Shown in pieces: positions 33,512 to 41,463 of a stretch of DNA of 50,210 bases. Position numbers and translations under genes: made by a program. Source of the DNA: JBBKWH01 sp037968855. GTDB lineage: Bacteria; Pseudomonadota; Gammaproteobacteria; Pseudomonadales; Moraxellaceae. The stretch's first letter is position 1. Each line of letters opens with the position of its first letter. The notes below the pieces were generated by a model, which had not been told where the DNA came from, did no database searches, and saw only the letters and a list, made by a program, of their open reading frames with translations. Location of the stretch: contig JBBKWH010000117.1 in assembly GCA_037968855.1 (NCBI GenBank), forward strand, positions 1 to 50,210, in the 5' to 3' direction.

Positions 33512-35088
33512 TAGCTGAGTTCCTGCCGCGCATTGATCGCACCAAACATCTCAGCACCAAACAGTAGACGTTCCATCCGTTGCTGCAACTGATCAACCGA
33601 GCTTTCCGGATGTAAGTTCGCCAGAATACCTAACGCCTCAGTCGGTGTATTGGCTTGGCTTAATGCCGCCAAAACCGGACGAATCATGGCCTCGGTTTGG
33701 GCGTTTAGCTTACCGACATCTAGTCCATCAAGTGCTGCGTCTAATGTGTCTTGATCCGCATACATCGTGGCTGCAATTTGCTGGCTCAATGCCGCCAACT
33801 TTAACCCATTGATCTGCCGTCCATTTGCCGCCACAGACGGGACAGGCGTCCCAAGTACTGCCACACTGTCATCTTCAGGCTGTGGAATCCCCAGCTTCTC
33901 ATGCGCCCACTGCTGCGGGATTTTCATGCCAATGCTCACCAGTTTCGGTAGGGCATCCGAATACACTTCAATGTCTTCAGGCTGTGACAGATCAAAATAA
34001 AACTTTGGATAACAGGCCGGATCAACGTTGGGCTTATTCAATTGCAGCATCGGCACAATCAACTGTTGGTTGATCGTCCGTGCAAGCTGTAGCGAATCCG
34101 ATTCTGTCAGTTCCCGCCGCACTTCATTGTGTACTTGACCAAGGGCTTGCGTCCCATGACTGCCTTCGCTACTGGTCAGCGTGCCGCCCAAAATGGCTTT
34201 AGATTGAGTCTTTTTACACCACTCAATCAACGCCATATGCGGGTCAGACGTGCCCTTTGCTGCCTCCTGAAAATCAATTTTCATGCCTTCTGGAATGATG
34301 CCCGCAGCATTATGACCAATCGACATCACGGCCCGCAGGAGCGTGCCCTTTTCTTCAGGCGTTGCACCAGTTGGATACTTACCCAACCGCATGGGCAAGC
34401 CATAAATCTCAAGGAATTCCATGAGGTCGCGCACGCCATAATGCTTAAACAAGAACGGCCAACTGAGTACGCGGTGCAAGCCAGAACGGGCGATATAACC
34501 ACTTTTGGCCGAGTGCCGATGCACTAGACAACCGAATGGCCACATCTCAGCACCATCAACACTGCCATCCCGCCAGCGCAATTCATTGGGCAACAGTAAT
34601 GGCGTTTGGAACTGGCGTGGGGGCTGGTACTCAAGTGAATCGGGAATCCACAATGCACCAGCGCGGCCCCATGCAATTTCTTGCACCGAGTAAGCGTGGC
34701 CAATGGCGTCTAAGGCATCAAAAAAGACTTGCTCAAGCCCATCAATGTCTTCTAGCCATTCCAGTACTTCTTCGGCCAGTTTCTTGTCGGCAGGGCTGGC
34801 ATTGCGGCAGGGTTTAAGGCTCCACGTTAGCCCAGTCACGGCACGCTTACGCTTAGACATATCGCTAAACAAATGCCCGTCGCGTTCTTCCATATCTGAG
34901 AACAGATCAGCCTGTGCCATCAAGTCGCCTTGTTCGGCGTTGGTCAGTAGCTGGTGAAGTCGGGCAGGTGTGAGTCCACGCGCAGGGTGATCAGCAAACT
35001 GATGTTGCAACCACGCGATTTCTGCCGATTGAGGGGTTTCTAACGCTTGTCGATTGCGGGTATTCTTGGGGGATCGTTTCTTTGCCAT
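33511..35088 (-). CDS. Portal protein (Mu gp29-like, DUF935)
   Basis: About 525 residues from the ATG at 35086-35088 (in-frame TTG at 35110-35112 gives 533). DUF935 signatures: FSDMEERDGHLFSDMSKRKR, GLTWSLKPC, EIAWGRAGALWIPDSLEYQP, FLEIYGLPMRLGKYP and KAILGGTLTSSEG. It forms the ring for DNA passage. It lies beyond the cargo island from its terminase, an unusual separation, and its start codon shares CATG with an ATG on the other strand. No strong ribosome-binding site was seen. Confidence 0.92.
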   Translation of the reverse strand: MAKKRSPKNTRNRQALETPQSAEIAWLQHQFADHPARGLTPARLHQLLTNAEQGDLMAQADLFSDMEERDGHLFSDMSKRKRAVTGLTWSLKPCRNASPADKKLAEEVLEWLEDIDGLEQVFFDALDAIGHAYSVQEIAWGRAGALWIPDSLEYQPPRQFQTPLLLPNELRWRDGSVDGAEMWPFGCLVHRHSAKSGYIARSGLHRVLSWPFLFKHYGVRDLMEFLEIYGLPMRLGKYPTGATPEEKGTLLRAVMSIGHNAAGIIPEGMKIDFQEAAKGTSDPHMALIEWCKKTQSKAILGGTLTSSEGSHGTQALGQVHNEVRRELTESDSLQLARTINQQLIVPMLQLNKPNVDPACYPKFYFDLSQPEDIEVYSDALPKLVSIGMKIPQQWAHEKLGIPQPEDDSVAVLGTPVPSVAANGRQINGLKLAALSQQIAATMYADQDTLDAALDGLDVGKLNAQTEAMIRPVLAALSQANTPTEALGILANLHPESSVDQLQQRMERLLFGAEMFGAINARQELS

Positions 35089-35120
35089 GACTAAAAAAGA
35101 CACTTTGACCAATTTGACTC

Positions 35121-35164
35121 TATTGTCATCGGGTCAGTGTTGGAAGTTAGACGGAAGTAGTTCC
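35121..35164 (-). promoter_or_regulatory. Candidate late-promoter site F (portal)
   Basis: GGAACTACTTCC (35153-35164, minus reading) is followed by GTCTAA. ACAATA (35121-35126) is at the usual offset but matches the others only weakly. It would drive the portal operon that the cargo island cut off from terminase transcription. Confidence 0.5.
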
Positions 35165-35191
35165 TTTAATAATTTTTTGTACGAGTTTTCA

Positions 35192-36142
35192 ATGAGCGAT
35201 TTTAATGAGTCACAGAAAAAAATATCTGTTTTGACTCGTCGAGACATTTCAGATGCTCTGATGATCAATAATCTTAGTTGGAGTGGAGGGCTAGAGGAGT
35301 CAGCTTTTCTAGCAAGGATTTATGATCTCAAGCAGATGCCATCTGGGGATAGCCGATATCCAGATGCCGCTGGTGATATTTTTCAACATAGAACGAATAA
35401 TCATGACTGGGATGATGACTGGGTTTTTATGGATTATAGGTTTGATTTGCTGAATGGATCAGATGAGAATTTCTTGAAATTTTTATGTGAAACTTTGCAC
35501 CCATTAGTGCGTAGAGGGCTACATGATACAGAAGATTTATTAAATCTTTATAATAAGTCACTAGAAAAAGATGGTTTCATATTGGTTGAGACTGATCAAA
35601 TTTCGGGCAGGTCGATCTATTCTGCCAAACAGTTGGCAGATGCTTCGCTACCGAGCATAGCCATGATGAAAGCCGCTATGTCTACTTTTGATACATCCTA
35701 TCTTAATCAGCAAATTGTTCGGATTGAGTTGGCTATTCAAGACGATCCAGAGTTAGCCATTGGTACAGCAAAAGAGCTAGTAGAGACAACCTGCCGAACG
35801 ATCTTAAAAGATAGAGGCTTTAAGGAGGTTAAAAGATTAGAGTTGCCACAACTGATCAAAGAGGTAACCAGTATTCTTCAAATGACGCCTAGCCATATTG
35901 GTGATGAGGTGAGAGCCGCTGAGACTATCAAAAGGTTGCTTGGTAACTTATCATCCATTGTGCACAACATGGCTGAATTAAGAAATGAGTATGGTACAGG
36001 TCATGGTAAGATAACTAAGGCTAAAGGCTTAACCAAAAGACACGCTAAGTTAGCAGTAGGTGCAGCAAGTACATTAGCAGTTTTTCTTTTTGAAAGTCAT
36101 GAAGAAGGGCTAAAACTCAATAAACAACAGACAGAGGATTAA
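35192..36142 (+). CDS. Abortive-infection protein, AbiJ_NTD3 plus Abi_C (HEPN-type) domains
   Basis: 316 residues from ATG 35192; in-frame earlier starts at 35087 and 35054 are possible but would overlap the portal gene's start region. The first 150 residues follow the AbiJ N-terminal pattern: SVLTRRDISDAL, WSGGLEESAFLARIYDL, PSGDSRYPDAAGDIFQHRTN and ETLHPLVRRG. The C-terminal part matches Abi_C: ELVETTCRTIL, LLGNLSSIVHNMAEL and RNEYGTGH, an R-x4-6-H motif of HEPN ribonucleases. A role blocking other phages by RNA cleavage is inferred from AbiJ. The gene is AT-rich and opposite in direction to the late genes. Confidence 0.82.
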   Translation: MSDFNESQKKISVLTRRDISDALMINNLSWSGGLEESAFLARIYDLKQMPSGDSRYPDAAGDIFQHRTNNHDWDDDWVFMDYRFDLLNGSDENFLKFLCETLHPLVRRGLHDTEDLLNLYNKSLEKDGFILVETDQISGRSIYSAKQLADASLPSIAMMKAAMSTFDTSYLNQQIVRIELAIQDDPELAIGTAKELVETTCRTILKDRGFKEVKRLELPQLIKEVTSILQMTPSHIGDEVRAAETIKRLLGNLSSIVHNMAELRNEYGTGHGKITKAKGLTKRHAKLAVGAASTLAVFLFESHEEGLKLNKQQTED

Positions 36143-36145
36143 AAA

Positions 36146-36466
36146 ATGGATGTTTTCAACATTGCAGATATCACTGAAGATTTCGTCTATAATCGTTCAG
36201 TTAATTTAATGAGTGGTATAGATCACTCAACGTCACAGCTCTTTTTTCAGCAATTTACCTTGATCAACTCAACTCGTAAAAGTGATGTTGGTAACCCAAA
36301 AAAATCTGGCTATAAAGTGACTGGTTTTATTTCTGTACCAGATGTTGATAATGATCAAGATGTTCAAGTGATTGTCGATCATCTTGTTAAAATGCTAGGC
36401 ATGAAGGTGGCTCAGCAAGGCCTTGAGTTGAGGTTTAAACCAATGGTTAGAATTGTAGAGGATTGA
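36146..36466 (+). CDS. Small unrecognised partner of the Abi gene
   Basis: 106 residues, starting 3 bp after the Abi stop with AGAGGA inside that gene's end, so translation is coupled. No family recognised. It has a mixed alpha/beta pattern, no membrane segment and an acidic N terminus. It may be an antitoxin, inhibitor or activator of the neighbour. It ends at the shared terminator. Confidence 0.65.
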   Translation: MDVFNIADITEDFVYNRSVNLMSGIDHSTSQLFFQQFTLINSTRKSDVGNPKKSGYKVTGFISVPDVDNDQDVQVIVDHLVKMLGMKVAQQGLELRFKPMVRIVED

Positions 36467-36478
36467 TAACTTATCTTT

Positions 36479-36511
36479 GATAAAAAGCCGCATTTAGTGC
36501 GGCTTTTTATC
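36479..36511. terminator. Shared bidirectional terminator of the two cargo operons
   Basis: A perfect 14-bp inverted repeat (GATAAAAAGCCGCA and its complement, 36479-36492 and 36498-36511) around TTTAG. It gives U runs both ways between convergent operons. Confidence 0.9.
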
Positions 36512-36519
36512 AATTATTC

Positions 36520-36867
36520 CTAAAGGCATTTATCCGACATCACGATGTAAGCAAAAAGCTCAGTCTTGTGCTGATCACCCAATTGTTTATAGTTTTTTAA
36601 CGCGATGTTTGCTTGCTGACAAATACGATCATGATCAAGTGAGCCATTACTGAGTAAGAAATACTGTTGTTCAGCCATCGTCGCACGCTTTTTTAACTCA
36701 GCCAAGTCAGGATTGAAGTGAATATAAGCAAAGCTGATTGGTGCTAAGACCATCATACTTGCTAACCATCCTGCACCTAATGGCTGTGGGATTTTGTAGT
36801 GTTTAAATAGCTGCCAAAAAACAATCCATAGTGCTGCCCAAGTAGTAATTAATGTGAAAAAAAACAT
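36520..36867 (-). CDS. Small two-helix membrane protein, cargo operon gene 3
   Basis: 115 residues. Two hydrophobic helices (FFFTLITTWAALWIVFW and WLASMMVLAPISFAYI, residues about 2-50) are followed by a soluble helical part with Cys in DRICQQA and a final MSDKCL. It is 18 bp downstream of the HEPN-like gene. No family recognised; a membrane sensor or anchor is possible. Confidence 0.65.
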   Translation of the reverse strand: MFFFTLITTWAALWIVFWQLFKHYKIPQPLGAGWLASMMVLAPISFAYIHFNPDLAELKKRATMAEQQYFLLSNGSLDHDRICQQANIALKNYKQLGDQHKTELFAYIVMSDKCL

Positions 36868-36885
36868 AATAAAAATCCAAAATAT

Positions 36886-37302
36886 TTAAGCAGGGCTTGC
36901 TGTATTAGTTTTGTTTTTTAGGCCATTAACCAGCTTAAGTATTCGATCTTTTTCGATTTTTACTGTTAGTAAGTCGCCCTCACTAATTTTATCATCTAGT
37001 TTATAGTCAGATCGTACTCTCAAGTCATGTAAATTTTTTAGTTTCATTTGAATCATTTGAAAGTCACGATTGCTATATTTTTTTGCTAACTCATCACAAC
37101 AAAATCGTAATTGTTCATGTGTCTTTCCATTGAATTTAATAAATACGTCATTGTGTTCGGACAGCAACCAACTTTTTACTTCATGAAAAATATGATAATA
37201 GTATCGACCAATGCAAGTACGCCGTACTGCATCCTCACAATCAAAAGATGATTTATACGTCTGTAGTCCATCAGCAATAGTATCAAATTTACTGGTTTGC
37301 AT
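36886..37302 (-). CDS. HEPN-like small protein, cargo operon gene 2
   Basis: 138 residues, all helical. The pattern CIGRYYYHIFHEVKSWLL, KTHEQLRF and LKNLHDLRVRSDYKLDD follows HEPN/UPF0332-type proteins: an aromatic pair in helix 1, then R-x-x-x-D-Y in the last helix. Many HEPN proteins are RNases or toxins. Those with R-x4-6-H are catalytic, while RxxxDY forms may be RNA-binding or partners. Its start abuts the TPR gene's stop with no gap. The role as effector or antitoxin is inferred. Confidence 0.7.
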   Translation of the reverse strand: MQTSKFDTIADGLQTYKSSFDCEDAVRRTCIGRYYYHIFHEVKSWLLSEHNDVFIKFNGKTHEQLRFCCDELAKKYSNRDFQMIQMKLKNLHDLRVRSDYKLDDKISEGDLLTVKIEKDRILKLVNGLKNKTNTASPA

Positions 37303-38157
37303 TTAAAACTCCATATCCATATTCACATACTCACTGTGTTCTAACGGCATGAAGTAAAAGCATAAATGACTGATCGCCTCTTTTAAATCAATATCTTTTT
37401 CTTCATTTTCGTCAATCCAATCCAAAATAGAATTTTGGAGATCATCGTTAATATCTGAGATGGATGCAGGATCAACATCAGCAACCCTAATTATTCTCGA
37501 ATAAACATCGTTATCTATGTCGTGTAAGGCATTTGATACGCAAGAAGTGTGTGTTGTAATATAATTATAAGTTATTTTTGATTGGATCATTTTTAATGAT
37601 CGATAAATTTCAATAGGTATAGAGTGTTTTCCTAGAAAGAAAATTAAATCACTAGCATCTATCAACATTTTTTTTAAAATGGCATTAGTTGCTTCAGTAA
37701 ATAAGTATTTCGATTTCTCAAAAATAATGTTTGCTTTTTCTACGTATAAAAATTCCGTATACGCTTGGATTATTACGTATATGTTTTCTTTATGTTGTGA
37801 TGCAAGCAGAAAAGTTTGATCAAAAATTTCTATGGCACTGTCTAAAAAACCAGCTGAAATTAAAGATCTTGCATAGTTCGCCGAATAATCTGCATTTTCA
37901 GGAAAGCGATTGTATACTTTTTTAAAATAATGGAGGTTTAATAGGTAGTTGTTTTCGTAATTTTCAAGTAGTCCTAATGCTGTATTTGCATCTATATATT
38001 CCTGAGTGTTTAAGGAGTTTTCTAAATTCTGTAAAGATTTTTTTAGGGCCAAACGATTCTTTGAATGCGGACTAAAACGCTTCAAATCTTTTAAGCCAGT
38101 ATGCGTAACTAGATCCCAAACCTCCTTAGACTTGGTTTTTGGATTTGCTTGAACCAT
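37303..38157 (-). CDS. TPR-like helical repeat protein, cargo operon gene 1
   Basis: About 284 residues from the ATG at 38155-38157 (GAGAGG upstream; open to 38187). Helix pairs resembling TPR repeats are visible (ALGLLENYENNYLLNLHYFK, YNRFPENADYSANYARSLIS, GFLDSAIEIFDQ). The C-terminal 70 residues are acidic. TPR proteins often sense or scaffold. AT-rich, unlike the phage backbone. It heads an operon with the HEPN-like and membrane genes. Confidence 0.65.
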   Translation of the reverse strand: MVQANPKTKSKEVWDLVTHTGLKDLKRFSPHSKNRLALKKSLQNLENSLNTQEYIDANTALGLLENYENNYLLNLHYFKKVYNRFPENADYSANYARSLISAGFLDSAIEIFDQTFLLASQHKENIYVIIQAYTEFLYVEKANIIFEKSKYLFTEATNAILKKMLIDASDLIFFLGKHSIPIEIYRSLKMIQSKITYNYITTHTSCVSNALHDIDNDVYSRIIRVADVDPASISDINDDLQNSILDWIDENEEKDIDLKEAISHLCFYFMPLEHSEYVNMDMEF

Positions 38158-38242
38158 TAAAGAGCCTCTCAGATGGGTAGAAAACAAGTTAAAAATAAGC
38201 TTTAAGGCATCCTACATGAAGAATTTTTATTGGCTTGTTGGG

Positions 38243-38270
38243 ATTGTAGCGTATTTTTTAACGGTTTGAA
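38243..38270 (-). promoter_or_regulatory. Sigma70 promoter of the TPR-HEPN-membrane operon
   Basis: On the minus strand TTCAAA (38265-38270) and TACAAT (38243-38248) have 16-bp spacing. This is a host-type promoter independent of late activation, so the cargo would be expressed from the silent prophage. The leader is about 80 nt. Confidence 0.6.
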
Positions 38271-38286
38271 TCACTCTTTGTCTGTT

Positions 38287-39843
38287 TTACCACATCCCCT
38301 GATCCACCAGTATGCCGTCCCAATCATCAGGATTGGCCAAACGCTCATCCCATGTTGGCACGGCAGTAAACTCAATCGGCGCACTGGGGTTCTTACTTGC
38401 ATAGTGCGACAGCAAATGCGCGATACCGCTATCACCGTGCCGCTTGCCGCCAGTCGTTGACGTATTACGCTGATCAGGAATACGGGCCACACCCTTTACT
38501 AAAGTAAACGCCCGATGATCATCTAAGATGTCTTTATCCTGCGGCATATCAACAATGTCGCCATCTTCTAACGCTGCCTTAAACGCTGGCGTATGATCAC
38601 GGTACCAGCCTTCAGACAGCATGATGGCCTCGACCCGCTCACCGTATTTAACCTGCATGGCCTCGGCCAAATAGCCACCATTACCCGTCGCATCATGTGC
38701 GCCTTTTCTAAAGTCGGGTAGGGCAGCCACGACGTACAGCATGATCTGTTCTTGCTGTTTATATGGGACGCGGTGCATCTCAAGTACAAAGGGGCAGTGC
38801 TTGCGCGTGTCTTGCCGCTCTAGTAGCGGCCAAAACACACACGCATCCCGCTTACGCGCAAAGTCTAAGCCATAGTAGCTGGTGGCCTTGCTGGGCAAAT
38901 GGGCAAAAACAGGGCGCAAATGCTCATCACACCATGCCGTCACTTCAATCGTACGAGCTTCTTCTGACCATGTATCAAAGCCCTTGGGGGCTTCAAAACG
39001 CAGCACCGGAACGGCTTCACTTTGCACCCGCTCAAGCAACCCTTGCGACAACCAACGACCACCGCCCTTGCTGGGAATGACGTCCAATTCTTCATCGGCA
39101 GCATCACCGTAGAAGTCATAGACCTCTTGCACCCAAGCCTGTTCTTCTAACGCATCATAGGGCAGCCCTTTACGCAAACAGACCCGTTGGTACAAGCCTT
39201 GCTCCACCGCCTCTTTAAAGGTGGTGCGATGTACTGTGCCTTTACGCTTACCGGCCCGAATCTCTTTGATCAAATCATTAAACGGATTATCTTCTTGGTT
39301 ATGCGTACTGATCACACGTACACAACCACCCCAAATCAACAGCGCCAATGCCGCCTTCAGCAGCTCCATCAAATCATCATGGAATGCCGCTTCATCCAAA
39401 ATCACCCGACCTTGCCGACCACGTAAGTTTGATGGGCGGCTGGTGAGCGCTTCGATGCGAAAGCCTGACCGAGGGAAGCGAATAATGTAGGTTTGAATAT
39501 GCTTGTCGCCGTCTTCCCAAATGCCTTCTTCTATTTCTTCTGCCGCCAGACCATAAGCCCGCGCCCACATCGCACAGGCTTGGATAAACTCCACGGTCAT
39601 GTCTTTGTTATAGCCCAAATAATAGGTGTTCTGACCACCCGCAGCCCGATCACTGGCACACTCTAACGTCGCATCGGCAGCCTCGGCCCATGTCAAACCA
39701 ATCCGGCGCGATTTCTCACCGAGCTTTAATGGGCTTTTGTCAGCAATCCATGCTTGCTGATACGGCAGTAGCACAGCCGGTATATTGCTGACACTGGCAT
39801 CAGACGACAGTCGAGCAATCGGGTTTTTGGGGTCTAGGTTCAC
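38287..39843 (-). CDS. Terminase large subunit (Mu gp28-like)
   Basis: 518 residues from GTG 39841-39843, overlapping the small subunit's stop (GTGA). The ATPase half has VLLPYQQAWIADKSPLKLGE and EKSRRIGLTWAEAADATLE as the adenine/Walker-A-like region, and RQGRVILDEAAFHDDLMELL (Walker B and catalytic Glu). The nuclease half has SYYGLDFARKRDACVFWPLL and HDATGNGGYLAEAM, with acidic metal ligands. It packages DNA by headful from the left end. Confidence 0.92.
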   Translation of the reverse strand: MNLDPKNPIARLSSDASVSNIPAVLLPYQQAWIADKSPLKLGEKSRRIGLTWAEAADATLECASDRAAGGQNTYYLGYNKDMTVEFIQACAMWARAYGLAAEEIEEGIWEDGDKHIQTYIIRFPRSGFRIEALTSRPSNLRGRQGRVILDEAAFHDDLMELLKAALALLIWGGCVRVISTHNQEDNPFNDLIKEIRAGKRKGTVHRTTFKEAVEQGLYQRVCLRKGLPYDALEEQAWVQEVYDFYGDAADEELDVIPSKGGGRWLSQGLLERVQSEAVPVLRFEAPKGFDTWSEEARTIEVTAWCDEHLRPVFAHLPSKATSYYGLDFARKRDACVFWPLLERQDTRKHCPFVLEMHRVPYKQQEQIMLYVVAALPDFRKGAHDATGNGGYLAEAMQVKYGERVEAIMLSEGWYRDHTPAFKAALEDGDIVDMPQDKDILDDHRAFTLVKGVARIPDQRNTSTTGGKRHGDSGIAHLLSHYASKNPSAPIEFTAVPTWDERLANPDDWDGILVDQGMW

Positions 39844-40397
39844 TCAGCAATCCCCAAAATCTGCTTACGAATTTCTGCCGCCGTCTCAGCCGACAAGCCG
39901 CCTTTTTTCACAATCTTATCGACGGCCTTGGCTGCTGTTTCGGCTTTTTCCCGAATTTCGATCTGCCATTTTTTCTGATTGACCGAGGCTTTACTCAAGT
40001 CAGCAATGCCTTTGCCAGCCTTGGCAAGTAAGGTCAAACGGTCTGCTGGTGACATCACGTCTTCAGAATCTGTATCGGTTGCCTCCTGAAAATCAACCAA
40101 GGCATTAAAGATTTCAGTCTGAATGAGTGACAGTACTGCGTTAGAACGCTGGTCGGCGTCGTCGGGCGCAGCTTCGGCAATCAGCATGGCCGCATGAGTA
40201 CTGGCTTGTACGGCGGCTAATTTACGTTCCAGCTTTTGGCCGTACCGATGGATCGACGACTTGCCAACGCTATAGCCACGCTCAGCCAGCAAAGCCGCAA
40301 TTTCTTCATAGCCACAAAACCCTTTGTCCAAAAACTGACGGTTTAGCCATTCCTTGTCTTCAGGTAACAGCGCATCAATTGCCGATTGCCGAGCCAT
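39840..40397 (-). CDS. Terminase small subunit-like (Mu gp27, DUF3486)
   Basis: 185 residues from ATG 40395-40397. Starts MARQSAIDALLPEDKEWLNR. The helix-turn-helix segment (FCGYEEIAALLAERGYSVGK-SSIHRYG) and LERKLAAVQ follow, as in the DUF3486 family. It recognises phage DNA for packaging. The frame open to 40445 has no good start. Confidence 0.88.
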   Translation of the reverse strand: MARQSAIDALLPEDKEWLNRQFLDKGFCGYEEIAALLAERGYSVGKSSIHRYGQKLERKLAAVQASTHAAMLIAEAAPDDADQRSNAVLSLIQTEIFNALVDFQEATDTDSEDVMSPADRLTLLAKAGKGIADLSKASVNQKKWQIEIREKAETAAKAVDKIVKKGGLSAETAAEIRKQILGIAE

Positions 40398-40399
40398 GA

Positions 40400-40714
40400 T
40401 TATTGATTCCAATACATTGCAGGGCGAGCAATACCGGCATAGCAATCTGTCGTGTATTCCACCACATCAACACCGTGGTGAGTCAGACAGCTATGCCAGT
40501 GGCCATCCGGTTTTTTATCCAGCTTGACTAGCTCACGATCCGCCAGATACTCAAGCTGAGTGTGCAGTTCGTTGGGTGTCACGCCGCTGTATATCGCACC
40601 CATCACATCCAACAGCAACACATCCATGCAGCCGACCGGACGGGCTTTATTGAGCGCGTTGAGCAATTGCCAGCGCATCCCTTCACGGCGTGCTTTTTGT
40701 AGATCAGACATCAC
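40400..40714 (-). CDS. Winged-helix-like protein (Mu gp26 position)
   Basis: 104 residues with a winged-helix pattern: RWQLLNALNKARPVGCMDVL, VTPNELHTQLEYLADRELVK and HWHSCLTHHGVDVVEYT. It ends AGIARPAMYW, common in this phage family (VpaChn25_0724-type). A packaging or regulatory role is possible but unproven. It overlaps the DUF2730 gene. Confidence 0.72.
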   Translation of the reverse strand: MMSDLQKARREGMRWQLLNALNKARPVGCMDVLLLDVMGAIYSGVTPNELHTQLEYLADRELVKLDKKPDGHWHSCLTHHGVDVVEYTTDCYAGIARPAMYWNQ

Positions 40715-41052
40715 TTGACCCCCTGTCGAATTTGCACCGTTTCGATCTTTGCAAACACTGCATCCAGCTTGGCTTCGATAATGGTTTGACCACGGATATA
40801 GTCTTCACGCGCCACATACGTGCGCGGTAGATCAGCTTTGAATTCCAAAAACTTTAGCTCTAACGCACGCACTTCTTCTTTGCTGGCCTCTGCCTTAGTG
40901 CCAACATCATCAAGCTGTTTTTCAATGGTCAAAAAGTTGCGGTCAAGATTCTTTTCAATCCGGCCCCAAATCACTTTGACCGCACCAACCACAGCGCCGA
41001 TGACAGTAATCATCAGCATGATGATCTGGTATAGCTCAAGCTCAATCGTCAT
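40711..41052 (-). CDS. DUF2730-like membrane/coiled-coil protein (Mu gp25)
   Basis: 113 residues from ATG 41050-41052. It has one membrane helix (YQIIMLMITVIGAVVGAVKV), then a coiled coil (KNLDRNFLTIEKQLDDVGTK and onwards). Such small proteins in the lysis/packaging gap may act in lysis as spanin-like partners. The exact role is unknown. Confidence 0.75.
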   Translation of the reverse strand: MTIELELYQIIMLMITVIGAVVGAVKVIWGRIEKNLDRNFLTIEKQLDDVGTKAEASKEEVRALELKFLEFKADLPRTYVAREDYIRGQTIIEAKLDAVFAKIETVQIRQGVK

Positions 41053-41461
41053 GTAGCACCCCATCCTGACTTGGTGGGAGAGGGTGCTTACTCTGATTGA
41101 TCAAGCGGCCAACAATGCCCAGCACTGCCAAGCCAATCGTCACCTTCGACTGAGTATCAGGCGGCAAGGCATGCAGCAGCTCAGGCGGCATCGGCACGCT
41201 ATTGATGGCCACAATCGACCCCAACGCCAAATTGCTAAACCAGCGCCAACCCTGCCGCCAGTTCGTCACCAAAAAGCCATTATTCTCACTGACCAGCAAA
41301 ACAGGCTTAATCCATTCTCCCTGTGGGACAGGGCTGGGGTGAGGGCTAGGGCCATCACTCAGCATCTGCCGTTCAAACTCAGCCCGTGCATTAACCTCAG
41401 CTTGAGCAATCTGTTGCTGCAAACGGCGTTTTTGTCCTTGGGACATCTTCCGACCCGCCAT
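41042..41461 (-). CDS. Putative holin-like protein with REP-like coding inserts
   Basis: 139 residues from ATG 41459-41461. The N terminus is basic and coiled. Residues about 75-125 have two hydrophobic stretches (RWFSNLALGSIVAINSVPMP and SKVTIGLAVLGIVGRLI). Position next to the endolysin suggests a holin. Two Pro-rich segments (GPSPHPSPVPQGEW, HPLPPSQDGV) come from DNA that looks like common bacterial REP-type repeats. Confidence 0.6.
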   Translation of the reverse strand: MAGRKMSQGQKRRLQQQIAQAEVNARAEFERQMLSDGPSPHPSPVPQGEWIKPVLLVSENNGFLVTNWRQGWRWFSNLALGSIVAINSVPMPPELLHALPPDTQSKVTIGLAVLGIVGRLINQSKHPLPPSQDGVLHDD

Positions 41462-41463
41462 GA

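Noticed and set aside
35054..35191. Upstream starts of the Abi gene (35054, 35087)
   Set aside because: They would overlap the portal start and late site F, and the AbiJ-like domain begins after 35192; not fully excluded.
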